Virus record (IMG/VR): IMGVR_UViG_3300009499_000114
Location: 1-64,000 of that record
Length of the DNA: 64,000 bases
Origin: a virus
Strand: one strand, 5' to 3'
A program made the position numbers and the translations under genes. The notes under the pieces are model-generated. The model saw only the letters and a program-made list of their open reading frames with translations, was not told the DNA's origin and did no database searches. Of the stretch, positions 39,414-48,421 are shown one piece after another (position 1 is the first letter of the stretch; every line of letters begins with the position of its first letter).

Positions 39414-39419
39414 ACGGAG

Positions 39420-39986
39420 ATGAATGAATCCTGGTTTGAGCAACTGGCCGACCGGGCCTACGCATTAAGGCCCTACCCAGATCCGAGGTTTCCACCGTCG
39501 GCGTACTATCGTTTTCTGCGGTTGTTGGCTGAAGAGATGCGCCCAAATCTATCAGTTGAACTGGGAGTTTGCGGTGCCGGGGGCAGTCTACACCTGTGCC
39601 TGGGGTGGCCGGAGGGAATCGTAGTCGGGGTAGACGCAGTTCCTGAAGATGCAGGGGAATGGGTAGAACGCAAGGCCTACGTCAAGGGACTCTGCCCGAA
39701 CTTCCGGTTCTGGTATGGCGATTCTTCGGAATCCGCTTCCGAGATACATGAGCAGTACGGAAACGTTGACATCTTGTTTATTGATACGACCCATACTTAC
39801 GAACAGACACAGCGGGAGTTTGCGGCATGGCAGCCCTACCTGTCCGACCGTGCAGTAGTCTGTCTGGACGATTTGGTTTTCCCGGGCATGAATCGGATTT
39901 GGGCTGAGTTGCCCGGGAAGAAAGTTTTCCTTGATATACTAAACGGCAAAGAAAATTTCGGTGTGGTCTACGATTTGAAAAAATGA
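39420..39986 (+). CDS. CmcI/Methyltransf_24-like methyltransferase
   Basis: 188 residues, similar to the cephalosporin-hydroxylase-type (CmcI) methyltransferases that appear in many polysaccharide clusters. SAM motif I is NLSVELGVCGAGGSLHLCLG (residues 42-61). VDILFIDTTHTYEQTQREFAAW near 118 and AVVCLDDLVFPGMNRIW near 145 match the metal-dependent acidic motifs of the group. It is the intact counterpart of the frameshifted 35063 gene and closes the second nucleotidyltransferase-PhnD-PhnE-methyltransferase module. Confidence 0.7.
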   Translation: MNESWFEQLADRAYALRPYPDPRFPPSAYYRFLRLLAEEMRPNLSVELGVCGAGGSLHLCLGWPEGIVVGVDAVPEDAGEWVERKAYVKGLCPNFRFWYGDSSESASEIHEQYGNVDILFIDTTHTYEQTQREFAAWQPYLSDRAVVCLDDLVFPGMNRIWAELPGKKVFLDILNGKENFGVVYDLKK

Positions 39987-40002
39987 AAGGGAAAGATTCG
40001 TA

Positions 40003-41763
40003 ATGGACATCAGCATCGTCTCGGGAACTTACAATCGCCTTCCGTTTCTCAAACGCATGGTCGAGACCGCCCGGAGTTCACTCAAAATTCTCTCTGGCCT
40101 GACCCATGAGTTCGTATTGGTTGACGGGGGTAGCCAGGATGGGACGCAGGACTGGTGCCGGGCGCAATCCGATGTACGGCTGATTGAACACGAAAAACTT
40201 TTTGGCGCGGTCAAGGCGTTCAACGACGGGGCTTTCGCGGCGCACGGTGACTATGTGGTCCTGGCGAACGACGACGTGGAGTTCCTGGGCAACACGCTGG
40301 CCCTGGGATGGATATATATGCAGGATCATCCCGACTGCGGGATAGGCTGCTTCTACCAGGACCGCAACAAACGAGACTGGCACGTTGAAAGCATGCCGGT
40401 CGTACGCGACGGCCGGCAGGAGCACGCGCCCTACGGCCAGGTGTGCATCGTGCCCAAATGGCTAGGCGACCGCGTGGGATGGTGGGGCGATTATCTGCAT
40501 ACCTATGGTGGAGACAATGAACTTAGTTCACAGGTATATGCATTAGGTTTCAAGGTCTCACCAGTCCCGGATACGAAAGTTCACGACAACGAACCCGATG
40601 ACGATCTGCGGCGCATCAATAATATTACGGGCGGGAAGGACCCGCGGGCAGTGGCGGGCCACCACCCGGATTCCTGGAAGTGGGGCAAGAGGTGGCGCAA
40701 CGAGGCCGAGAACTTGGTCGGTCCGGTCATCCGGGATGCGCCTGCCGTGGAATTTCCTTTCTCGGTCGTGAAGGAACGGGTACTCTACCTTCCGGTGTAT
40801 GAGCAAGGATGGCCTGTTCAAAAAGAACAGAAACGGGGCCTGCGCGAGGCATTGGGACGGGTGACGTTGGTTTCCGAGTACGACTATCTGACGCGAGATG
40901 CGGAAATAGGCGGGGCGGCGATGTTGGCTGAACTTCAGCGATTATGCCAGGAATCACAGCCCACGCTGGTGCTGACCCAGATCCACAACTCGGACGTCAT
41001 CAGCCCCGACGGAATTGGGACGTTGCGCAGGGCAGTTCCCAATGCCCGCTTCGTCAACTGGAATGGCGACTTCTGGCCCGACAATCTGCTGAGCGAAGCG
41101 GGGCTGCGGCTGGCGCGGTCGTTTGACTTGCAGACGACCGTCAACCGCGACGCGCTGGAGAAGTACCGTGAGCAAGGCATCCGGGCCGAGTACTGGCAGA
41201 TCGGGTGGGAGCCCGACGGCGTGGGGCACGAGCCGGAGGAACGCTTCGACCTGGTATTCCTAGCGAGCGGGTATTCCCCTGCGCGGCACAAGCTGGTCGG
41301 GTTCCTGCGCAACCTGGCCGACGTCAAGTTCGGCCTGTGGGGTCCGGGCTGGCCCGACGGCTGGGCCAGGGGCCAGAACGTCTACGACTTCGTTGAGGCT
41401 TGCAGGTGCTACCGGGGCGCCAAAATCAGCCTGGGCGACAGCCAGTGGCCCGATTCTGGCTTCGTCAGCAACCGCGTCTTCCAGGCGCTGGCGGCGGGGG
41501 GCTCGGCCCTGGCATACCAACGGTTCAGGGGCATGGAGGAATTGGGCCTGGTGGATGGCGAAACGGTCATCGTCTGGGAAGACCATGGCAGCCTGGAGGC
41601 AAAGGTCAGATACTTTCTGGCGCACGAGGTCGAGCGGCAGCGCATCGCACGGGCGGGCGAGGCCCTGGCGCTGAACCGTCACTCGTTCGACAACCGGGTG
41701 CAGGAACTGTTCGGGTGGGTCGGCGCGAGGGAGCAGCCCCAAGAGGAGAACTGGCGGTGGTGA
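40003..41763 (+). CDS. Bifunctional glycosyltransferase (GT2 plus GT-B)
   Basis: 586 residues. The N-terminal 250 residues form a family 2 transferase: [35 protein letters not shown], and the donor motif [13 protein letters not shown] near 85. From about residue 265 a GT-B type domain follows ([20 protein letters not shown]), with [13 protein letters not shown] near 350 and a conserved C-terminal [20 protein letters not shown], typical of CgeB-like transferases. Two transferases in one chain could add consecutive sugars. GAAAGGGAAAG precedes the ATG. Confidence 0.8.
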   Translation: MDISIVSGTYNRLPFLKRMVETARSSLKILSGLTHEFVLVDGGSQDGTQDWCRAQSDVRLIEHEKLFGAVKAFNDGAFAAHGDYVVLANDDVEFLGNTLALGWIYMQDHPDCGIGCFYQDRNKRDWHVESMPVVRDGRQEHAPYGQVCIVPKWLGDRVGWWGDYLHTYGGDNELSSQVYALGFKVSPVPDTKVHDNEPDDDLRRINNITGGKDPRAVAGHHPDSWKWGKRWRNEAENLVGPVIRDAPAVEFPFSVVKERVLYLPVYEQGWPVQKEQKRGLREALGRVTLVSEYDYLTRDAEIGGAAMLAELQRLCQESQPTLVLTQIHNSDVISPDGIGTLRRAVPNARFVNWNGDFWPDNLLSEAGLRLARSFDLQTTVNRDALEKYREQGIRAEYWQIGWEPDGVGHEPEERFDLVFLASGYSPARHKLVGFLRNLADVKFGLWGPGWPDGWARGQNVYDFVEACRCYRGAKISLGDSQWPDSGFVSNRVFQALAAGGSALAYQRFRGMEELGLVDGETVIVWEDHGSLEAKVRYFLAHEVERQRIARAGEALALNRHSFDNRVQELFGWVGAREQPQEENWRW

Positions 41764-42443
41764 TGGAGTTGGATACTATCGTTGTGGGTGACTGCCTAGA
41801 CGTGATGGCGGGGATGCCGGACGGGTGCGTGGATCTGGTGGTGACTGATCCATTGTTTGTATTACCTGTCCATACTGCTGCCTCGCGTAAGCGAATAAGA
41901 AACCTGGGAGATTTCTCACCATCTAGTTGTCAGATGTCTATAGTTTTTGAACAATTAGAACGCATTTGTAAATCATCAAGCAGATTATTCTTTTTCTGCG
42001 ACGACAAATTCTATCCTATATTATTTATAATGAGCTATGAGCAGTGGTATCTACAACTCTTGGTGTGGGATAAAGGACGTATAGGTTTTGGCACTGATTT
42101 CAGGAAACAGTTTGAAATGATTCTTTATCTTCGGGGAGAAGATGCACCGTTATTAGAGCGTAAGAATAATAAATCTGATGTCTTGAAATGTACGCCGGTT
42201 CCATCGGGGGAGCGATTGGTAGAAGCACAAAAACCCGAAAATCTGATTCTGGATTTGCTCGATGGTATTCCCGGTGATCTAATCTTTGATCCCTTTGTTG
42301 GTTCCGGTACTACCGCCGTTGCAGCCCTCAAGCTGGGCCGTCATTTCTATGGCTGCGACATCAATCCCGACTACGTGAGGCTGGCGAACGAGCGGATCAA
42401 GAAAACGCGCCTAGAGATGGCGCAGATGGAGATGGAACTATGA
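41763..42443 (+). CDS. DNA methyltransferase, D21 class N4/N6 type
   Basis: 226 residues from the ATG at 41763. The N-terminus [20 protein letters not shown] and motif IV region [13 protein letters not shown] are followed by motif [21 protein letters not shown] near 175. Motif IV reads DPLF where active enzymes of this group have DPPY or similar, so activity is uncertain. The first 28 and last 30 residues closely match those of the minus-strand methyltransferase at 58950, but the middle differs and is AT-rich. It probably modifies phage DNA against restriction. Confidence 0.7.
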   Translation: MELDTIVVGDCLDVMAGMPDGCVDLVVTDPLFVLPVHTAASRKRIRNLGDFSPSSCQMSIVFEQLERICKSSSRLFFFCDDKFYPILFIMSYEQWYLQLLVWDKGRIGFGTDFRKQFEMILYLRGEDAPLLERKNNKSDVLKCTPVPSGERLVEAQKPENLILDLLDGIPGDLIFDPFVGSGTTAVAALKLGRHFYGCDINPDYVRLANERIKKTRLEMAQMEMEL

Positions 42444-43402
42444 CCGACTTCTGGAAAGGCAAGAAAGTTATCGTGACCGGCGGAGCAGGCTTCCTGGGTT
42501 CGCACCTGGTCCCGCGCCTGACAGACGCGGGCGCGTCGGTATTCGTGCCCCGGTCGGCGCAGTACGACCTGCGCACGGAAGACGGCGTGACGCGCATGTT
42601 CGAGGACGCGGGCCCATCCAACGTGCTGTTTCATCTGGCGGCGACCGTGGGCGGCATCGGGGCCAACCAGCAGAGGCCGGCGGACTTCATCTACGACAAC
42701 CTGGTGATGAACGCGCTGATGGTCGAGCAGAGCCGAAAGGCCGAAGTCGGGAAGTTCGTGGGCCTGGGCAGCGTATGCGCCTACCCCAGGACGATGATGG
42801 TCTACCCGATGCGCGAGGAGAACATCTTCGAGGGTTACCCGGAGCCGACAAACGCACCCTACGGCATTGCCAAGCGGGCGCTACTGGTGCACCTCCAGGC
42901 GGCCCGCAGGCAGTACGGGTTCAACGGCATCTGCCTGTTCCCAACCAACCTGTACGGCCCGGGCGATTCGTTTGACCCGGAGACGAGCCACGTCGTGCCA
43001 GCTATCATCAGCAAGATGGTGGAGGCCCGACGCCAGAACAAATTCGAGTTGACTCTGTGGGGCACTGGACGTCCGACCCGTGACTTCCTATATGTGGAGG
43101 ATGCCGCTGGCGGCCTGATGCTGGCTGCCGAAAAGTACAACCGGCCAGAACCGATCAATTTGGGAAGCGGGCGGGAAACTACCATCGCCGGCTTGGCGGA
43201 GGCCATAGAGCGGATCGTGGAATACGAGGGACAAATCGTTTGGGATAAAAGCAAGCCGGACGGTCAGCCTCGTCGAGTGCTAAATTCCGAAAGGGCAGCT
43301 TACGAATTCGGGTGGCGGGCGATGACTAACCTAGGGGAAGGTCTTGAGAAGACGGTCCGGTGGTACGAAGAAATCTCAGAAGAGGAGATTAGCCTTGCCT
43401 GA
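42440..43402 (+). CDS. NAD-dependent sugar epimerase/GDP-fucose synthase-like SDR
   Basis: 320 residues with the extended SDR fold. The NAD(P) site [19 protein letters not shown] is at residue 9, the catalytic Tyr and Lys lie in [11 protein letters not shown] near 140, and [11 protein letters not shown] is the upstream Ser strand. [20 protein letters not shown] near 210 is very like GDP-L-fucose synthase and related GDP-4-keto-6-deoxymannose epimerase-reductases. It would produce a 6-deoxy sugar nucleotide. It overlaps the DNA methyltransferase by 4 bases. Confidence 0.85.
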   Translation: MTDFWKGKKVIVTGGAGFLGSHLVPRLTDAGASVFVPRSAQYDLRTEDGVTRMFEDAGPSNVLFHLAATVGGIGANQQRPADFIYDNLVMNALMVEQSRKAEVGKFVGLGSVCAYPRTMMVYPMREENIFEGYPEPTNAPYGIAKRALLVHLQAARRQYGFNGICLFPTNLYGPGDSFDPETSHVVPAIISKMVEARRQNKFELTLWGTGRPTRDFLYVEDAAGGLMLAAEKYNRPEPINLGSGRETTIAGLAEAIERIVEYEGQIVWDKSKPDGQPRRVLNSERAAYEFGWRAMTNLGEGLEKTVRWYEEISEEEISLA

Positions 43403-44804
43403 CATCAGCATCTTGATCCCCGTTCACGCGGACACTCCGCAGAAAGTGGGCTGGCTGGCCGAGGCGCTGGAATCCCTGAAAGCCCAGACATTCGTGGACT
43501 TTGAGGTGCTGATCGTGGACGACTTGTCGCCACTGAGCCTCGACGCGGTCAAGGCGGACACCGACGGGCGCTTCCGCTGGTTCCGCACGTCGGAATTGAG
43601 CGGGCCCGCCCGCTGCCGGAACACGGCGGCAAATCTTGCCCGGGCCGAAGCGCTGCTGGCACTAGACGCCGACGACCGGCTTGCCGAACCGGAGACACTT
43701 GAAGTATACTTCGAGGCGTGGAGGAACGACCAGAAGCGCGTCGTGTACGGGGACATACAAAGGTTGGAAGCCAGCAAGGACGGTTCGTTCAACTTGAGCA
43801 AGGTTTTCAACCTGCCCGAGTATACCTTCGAGGGCGTGATGAGGCTGAACGGCATCATCCCCGTCACGGCGATGCACTCAAAGGAATGCCACCTGGCGGC
43901 GGGCGGCTGGAAGCCGGAGCTGGACGCGGGCCTGGAGGATATCGAGTACTGGATCGCGGCTGGCAAGGGCGGGTTCTGCGGGCACCGGATCGACGCGGTG
44001 ACGTTGCTCTATCGTCGCCACGAGCAGAGCCGCGCGTTCAAGCTGAGACGGGTTAACCGGCGCGAATCCGAGATGCGGAATGCAATTCGCATGTTGCATC
44101 GAGACGTCTACGAGGGGAGGTTTCCCATGGGGTGTTGCAGTGGCGGTAGTAGTGGTGGATCCGGGCAGCCGGCGTTGGCATCGGCCAGGGCTAGCACGAC
44201 CGCTAGTCAACCCACGACGCTGGACCAGTTTGCGGGCAGCGAAAAAGTTTGGGTGCAGTATAACGGCAAGCGGATGGCAGCCTTCGGCGTGACCGGGGTG
44301 TTCACCGGGATGTCGTACAAAGTCGACGGGCCGGGTCACAAGCTGGAGGTGCACGTCAACGACGTGAGCAAGTTCCGGCGGGCCGGGCGTGGGAAGGACT
44401 TCGCAGTGGGCGTCGCGGCCCCGACGACCGGCGTACCTGATATGCCGGGCGAGCCCCCGGTTGAAGAACAACCGCCGGAACCGTACAAGGCTCCCGACGT
44501 GCAACTGGCGACCATCGAGCGGCTGGACGCGATAGGGCACGGGCGGGAGCCTCGGCCACGGCAACCGCAACCGGAACCCGAACCGTCGCTAGAGCCCGAA
44601 CCACAGGGTGGTCCTGGTTCGCTGGCGTCTTTGGACCTGGGCAACCTAGCGGGCATGCTGGAGCGTGATGGGTGGACGGTCGAGGCGTTGGCGACGGCTG
44701 AGGTGGATGAGCTGATATCCTACCGGGGTGTTGGGCCGGTGCGGGCCAGCCAGGTCATCGGCAAGGCGAGGGACAAGCTGGGGATGAAACGGGAGGCGGC
44801 GTGA
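43395..44804 (+). CDS. Family 2 glycosyltransferase fused to HhH phage protein
   Basis: 469 residues from TTG 43395, chosen because GAGGAG lies upstream and the product then starts [13 protein letters not shown], the normal beginning of a GT2. The transferase spans residues 1-235: TFVDFEVLIVDDLSPLSLD, and donor motif LLALDADDRLAEP near 90. From residue 245 a different protein follows: a Cys/Ser/Gly start (MGCCSGGSSGGSG), a beta domain (VWVQYNGKRMAAFGVTGVF), a Pro-rich linker and a helix-hairpin-helix (YRGVGPVRASQVIGKARDKLG). A strong internal start at 44127 suggests two genes joined in frame. Confidence 0.65.
   Translation: MPDISILIPVHADTPQKVGWLAEALESLKAQTFVDFEVLIVDDLSPLSLDAVKADTDGRFRWFRTSELSGPARCRNTAANLARAEALLALDADDRLAEPETLEVYFEAWRNDQKRVVYGDIQRLEASKDGSFNLSKVFNLPEYTFEGVMRLNGIIPVTAMHSKECHLAAGGWKPELDAGLEDIEYWIAAGKGGFCGHRIDAVTLLYRRHEQSRAFKLRRVNRRESEMRNAIRMLHRDVYEGRFPMGCCSGGSSGGSGQPALASARASTTASQPTTLDQFAGSEKVWVQYNGKRMAAFGVTGVFTGMSYKVDGPGHKLEVHVNDVSKFRRAGRGKDFAVGVAAPTTGVPDMPGEPPVEEQPPEPYKAPDVQLATIERLDAIGHGREPRPRQPQPEPEPSLEPEPQGGPGSLASLDLGNLAGMLERDGWTVEALATAEVDELISYRGVGPVRASQVIGKARDKLGMKREAA
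44127..44804 (+). CDS. Nested HhH phage protein with own ribosome binding site
   Basis: AGGGGAGG ends six bases before an in-frame ATG at 44127, giving a 225-residue product starting MGCCSGGSSGG. It holds the beta domain, Pro/Glu/Gln linker and HhH motif only. Small Cys-starting proteins with this beta domain and a terminal HhH occur near head genes of other phages, as far as I recall. It may therefore be a structural or DNA-binding protein to which the transferase became fused. Confidence 0.55.
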   Translation: MGCCSGGSSGGSGQPALASARASTTASQPTTLDQFAGSEKVWVQYNGKRMAAFGVTGVFTGMSYKVDGPGHKLEVHVNDVSKFRRAGRGKDFAVGVAAPTTGVPDMPGEPPVEEQPPEPYKAPDVQLATIERLDAIGHGREPRPRQPQPEPEPSLEPEPQGGPGSLASLDLGNLAGMLERDGWTVEALATAEVDELISYRGVGPVRASQVIGKARDKLGMKREAA

Positions 44805-46822
44805 CAACCTGGCGCGTGATTCAAGCCGACGTGACCGAATGGGCCGAGAACTACGATGGCCCGCCCTTCGACGCGGTGCTGTGCGACCCGCCGTATGGCC
44901 TGGGCCAGCAGCCCGACATGGCTGAGGTATTAAAGCACTGGTTGGACGGGGATGACTGCGAACAGCGGGGCGGTGGCTTCATGGGGAAGTCCTGGGACTC
45001 GTTCGTGCCCGGTCCTGCCGCCTGGCGCGCGTTGCTGTCGGTGTGCAAGCCTGGTGCGCCGCTGCTGGCGTTTGGGGGGACACGGACGGCTGACTTGCTG
45101 GGCGTGGCATGTCGTTTAGGGGGATGGGAACGATTCGACGAGATAGACTGCTTATCTTGGATATTCGCGAGCGGCTTTCCGAAGTCCACTGCGTTGGGAA
45201 AGGCGATTGATAAGGCGGCAGGGATGGAGAGAGGAATAATAGGAGTAGGTCCTTACGCTTCGCGGCGACCGCGCCAAGATAAAGCGGCGCAAGGGTTGAC
45301 TTACAATGATGACAATTATGTGCGTCCTGCTGGGGATGCCATCACTGCTCCTGCTACACCCCAGGCCATTGCTTTTCACGAATATGGCACTGCCCTCAAA
45401 CCCGCTCATGAGCCCGTCCTGCTCTTCCGTAAGCCACTGGCCCAGGTGTCCAGCGACGACCTCCACGCCGCGACGGGCTGGGACTGGTGGCATCACGAGA
45501 AGGCTATCAGGAACACGCCGGCCGAGCGGCTGAAGGTGCTGAAGCGGTATGGGCTGCGCCTGCCGTCGGGCTACGTCGAGGTGGATCTGTTCCGCGTGTC
45601 GCGCAAGGCGCTGCACCCAGGCGTGGAGTCGGATACGCTGTTCGTGGCGAAGGCGCGACGGCAGTGGCGGGGTGGGCAGACTGAGCCCGAGACGCTGGGC
45701 CGGGTGGACGTGCGACCTTACCGGCGCTGGAAGTCGCGAACGTATGCGGCCAATGCGCTGGTATGGGGGACTGGCGGGTTGTGGGTAGATGGGTGTCGGG
45801 TAGTGACGGGGGATGAATTCGGCGGTGGGGCAAAGATGTCCAGTAGCGGTCACACTCTGGGGAATTTTGAACACTACGAACATGATGGTTTTAAGGTAGC
45901 AACTCGCGGAAGATTCCCGCCGAACCTGCTTTTGTGCCATTCTCCCGGATGCGTCAAAGTTGGGACGCGGCGGGTGAGGGCGCATTGGTCTCAACCTACA
46001 CGTGGCACTATGAAGACGGGACAGGTATATGGTCAGTATGGTGATAAGTATATTGGCAAACAGGTTGGCTACGCCGACCCCGACGGCACCGAGTCGCAGG
46101 ACGAGTGGCTGTGCGAGCCTGGCTGCGCTGTGGAGGCCCTGGGGCGCATGAGTGGGGAGAGCAAAAGCAAGCGCCCTGATATGACGATACATCACCAAAA
46201 AGCGCCAGGGTGTAATGGAATCTACAACGAATACACTCTGATTGAGAACGCTAGGTATCCCGACAAAGGCACCGCCACCCGTTTTTACCCCAACTTCTCT
46301 TGGCACCACGAACTTGCCGAGCGGCTGGCGGAGGTGACGCCGTTCAGGTACTGCGCCAAAAGTGCTAGGGCTGAACGTGATGCTGGGTTGGATGGGTTTA
46401 CATTGCAACAGGGATTTGATAAAAACACAAGTGCAGTGATAAGACGCAGTAATCCTGATACCGGAATAGTAAGAGAATTTGAATATAAACCAAGTCAACG
46501 CCACAATCCACACCCAACCGTCAAGCCCATATCCCTCTGCAAATGGCTGGCCTCCTTATGCTTGCCCCCGCCCGCCTACGCCCCGCGCCGAATCCTGGTA
46601 GCTTTCGGCGGCACGGGAAGCGAAGCCATCGGGGCCATGCTGGCGGGCTGGGACGACATCACGCTGGTGGAGACAGAAGCCGAATACTGCGACCTGGCCG
46701 ATGCCCGCCTGGCCTGGTGGCAGCAGCGCATGGAGCAGAGCGGCCTGGACGAGCCGGGCGTGCTGCTGAAGTGGAAGCCGGAACTTAAGATACCTGCCCA
46801 AATGGAGATGAGCATTGGCTAG
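44801..46822 (+). CDS. Large DNA methyltransferase with inserted domains
   Basis: 673 residues. Motif IV is VLCDPPYGLGQQP at residue 28, and the SAM motif I is ILVAFGGTGSEAIGAMLAGW near 605, so the order is DPPY first, then SAM-binding. The typical middle HPTVKPISLCKWLASLC at 570 is the target-side element of N4/N6 methyltransferases. Between them lie over 400 residues with a Cys/His-containing insert (CHSPGCVKVGTRR and LCEPGCAVEALGRMS), a layout found in phage methyltransferases of this size. It likely masks phage DNA from host restriction. Stop overlaps the next gene's TTG. Confidence 0.85.
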   Translation: MTTWRVIQADVTEWAENYDGPPFDAVLCDPPYGLGQQPDMAEVLKHWLDGDDCEQRGGGFMGKSWDSFVPGPAAWRALLSVCKPGAPLLAFGGTRTADLLGVACRLGGWERFDEIDCLSWIFASGFPKSTALGKAIDKAAGMERGIIGVGPYASRRPRQDKAAQGLTYNDDNYVRPAGDAITAPATPQAIAFHEYGTALKPAHEPVLLFRKPLAQVSSDDLHAATGWDWWHHEKAIRNTPAERLKVLKRYGLRLPSGYVEVDLFRVSRKALHPGVESDTLFVAKARRQWRGGQTEPETLGRVDVRPYRRWKSRTYAANALVWGTGGLWVDGCRVVTGDEFGGGAKMSSSGHTLGNFEHYEHDGFKVATRGRFPPNLLLCHSPGCVKVGTRRVRAHWSQPTRGTMKTGQVYGQYGDKYIGKQVGYADPDGTESQDEWLCEPGCAVEALGRMSGESKSKRPDMTIHHQKAPGCNGIYNEYTLIENARYPDKGTATRFYPNFSWHHELAERLAEVTPFRYCAKSARAERDAGLDGFTLQQGFDKNTSAVIRRSNPDTGIVREFEYKPSQRHNPHPTVKPISLCKWLASLCLPPPAYAPRRILVAFGGTGSEAIGAMLAGWDDITLVETEAEYCDLADARLAWWQQRMEQSGLDEPGVLLKWKPELKIPAQMEMSIG

Positions 46823-48020
46823 AGCAGAAACCGTGACACTTCTACCTCTTGACGTTTACGCTAATATCATGGGCATCAGTCCTTGCCATTTCAACCAGCT
46901 CCAGGGCCTCAAGGCCCCGCTGGGTGGCGGGTGTGACTCCGTCTGGGACCAAGACGCGCGAGAAGCGCTGGCCTGGACGATGTACCAGGCCGAGCAGATG
47001 ATAGCCGACTTCCTGGGTTTCTGGCCCGCGCTGAAGTTCATCACCGGCGAGTCAGTCCCGTTCAACCTGCCCGGCGTACGCTCCGACTGGCGGAACGCCG
47101 AGATCGAGACCGAATGGAAACACGTGGACTGCTACGGGACCGAACTGTTGACGCTGAAGCAGGCCGACGCTACCGTCGTGTTCCAGGACCTGGACGCCGA
47201 CCCTTTGGAGCGTGAAGAGACGGCGCTCATAGGGACCGCCATGTACGACACGCTATCCGCCTGCGACCATGCCTGCGACGTAGCGGTCTTCTTCCGGGTA
47301 GCGGACGGGGCCGAGGACGCCGCCGACCCGAGGTGGGAGATTCGCCCCATCAAGGTGGACATTGACGGGTCCATCATGTACGTCACTGCCGAGGCATCGC
47401 TTTTCGTACTCCCCAGATTATGGACTCTGACCGAGGCCGACTGTGCATACTCGGACGACAAGAACAAGTGGCAGTGGAACTACGAGCAGGCAAATCTCGT
47501 CAGTAAAGTGGACGTGTATTGCCGCACCTGCTACAAGGAAACGCCCGTGTCCTTGCATTGGGATGGCGTGTGCGACTGCCCCGGCGTGTGCGAGCACTCG
47601 ACGCAGACGGCCTGCGCCTACGCCACGGACTGGAAGCGCGGTTTCTTCGTGCCCAGGCCCGCAACGTGGAACGGGACGACGAACGTGGACGCGGCGGCCA
47701 GATACTCCAGCCCGCCTGAGTCGGTCATCGTCAACTACCGGGCCGGGTATCCCCTGAATTCGCGTACCTGCCGCATGGACCCCAAGCTGGAACGGGCCGT
47801 CGTCAAGCTGACGAATGCGCTGCTGCCTGAGCCTCCGTGCGGATATTGCGACGCGGCGCGCAAGCGTTGGGAGTTGGACCGGATGGACGTGGACCCGTTG
47901 ACACCCGAGGCGGCGGACATGCCCTGGGACCTCTACACCAGGGGTGCACTGGAAGCCTGGCGCATCGTCAAGATGATGGCGATGGGCAGCGGCGGCAAGA
48001 TGGGGAGGGGTTACAGATGA
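46815..48020 (+). CDS. Probable head-tail connector, Cys-rich
   Basis: 401 residues, starting at TTG 46815 with GGAGATG upstream. It directly precedes the gp10-like and tail tube genes and follows the capsid module once the cassette is ignored, which is the position of head-tail connectors. The first 70 residues (a helix-rich start with YQAEQMIADFLGFWP) fit a connector of the HK97 gp6 type. The long middle is beta-rich with about 15 cysteines, including VYCRTCYK, GVCDCPGVCEHST and CGYCDAARK. Metal or disulfide stabilisation is likely. Not recognised by motif alone. Confidence 0.5.
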   Translation: MARAETVTLLPLDVYANIMGISPCHFNQLQGLKAPLGGGCDSVWDQDAREALAWTMYQAEQMIADFLGFWPALKFITGESVPFNLPGVRSDWRNAEIETEWKHVDCYGTELLTLKQADATVVFQDLDADPLEREETALIGTAMYDTLSACDHACDVAVFFRVADGAEDAADPRWEIRPIKVDIDGSIMYVTAEASLFVLPRLWTLTEADCAYSDDKNKWQWNYEQANLVSKVDVYCRTCYKETPVSLHWDGVCDCPGVCEHSTQTACAYATDWKRGFFVPRPATWNGTTNVDAAARYSSPPESVIVNYRAGYPLNSRTCRMDPKLERAVVKLTNALLPEPPCGYCDAARKRWELDRMDVDPLTPEAADMPWDLYTRGALEAWRIVKMMAMGSGGKMGRGYR

Positions 48021-48277
48021 AAACTGAACCATTGACGACTGATTATGCCAATGCAATGCTATTCTGTGCTTCCTGCGAGCAACAGACCGAGCATCAACTT
48101 ATTACTGTATTCACTGAGCAGGACTGGCTCGAATACTACGCGAGCGAAGGACAAGATTGGGTTCATAATTATGTAGGTACAGGATACACACTATGTCAGA
48201 AATGTGAGATGGAAATAACTTATCCGGTAGATCTTGTGGCTGAATTTAATTTTGAGAGTAACGAGGAGACGGAATGA
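48017..48277 (+). CDS. Small zinc-ribbon protein, 86 residues
   Basis: ATG 48017 overlaps the connector stop. A C-x2-C pair (FCASCEQQ, residue 17) and a second (LCQKCEME, about 62) form one zinc site in a short beta protein with an acidic end. No family is recognised. AT-richer than the connector, so probably an insert. Confidence 0.45.
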   Translation: MKTEPLTTDYANAMLFCASCEQQTEHQLITVFTEQDWLEYYASEGQDWVHNYVGTGYTLCQKCEMEITYPVDLVAEFNFESNEETE

Positions 48278-48421
48278 AAATTTTGGTCACAGGCGGCGCG
48301 GGCTACGTGAGCAGCGTGATGGTCGAGGCGCTGGTTGAAGCCGGGGTGCTCTGACTTGGAGACCATCATATCCGACGCCTGGGCCTGGAAGCGGGCATAC
48401 CCCAAGGGGTATAGTTCATGA
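48274..48421 (+). pseudogene. Gutted UDP-glucose 4-epimerase (galE) remnant
   Basis: The frame from ATG 48274 reads MKILVTGGAGYVSSVMVEAL, the NAD-binding start of an extended SDR epimerase, and stops after 26 codons. The next bases, in another frame, read SDLETIISDAWAWKRAYPKG, the C-terminal helix of the GalE family. Together they are the two ends of one gene with roughly 280 internal codons missing. The terminal TGA overlaps the ATG of the next gene. So the structural operon once carried a sugar epimerase here. Confidence 0.75.

Noticed and set aside
41400-41762. Upstream extension of the 41763 methyltransferase frame
   Set aside because: The frame runs back through the end of the bifunctional transferase in another phase and gives Gly/Pro/Arg-rich sequence. 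The ATG at 41763 starts the recognisable methyltransferase.
45152-46513. Long minus-strand open frame (453 codons) opposite the large methyltransferase
   Set aside because: It lies opposite a gene with clear methyltransferase motifs in the plus frame. Its residues are low-complexity shadows of GC-rich coding DNA, without motifs.
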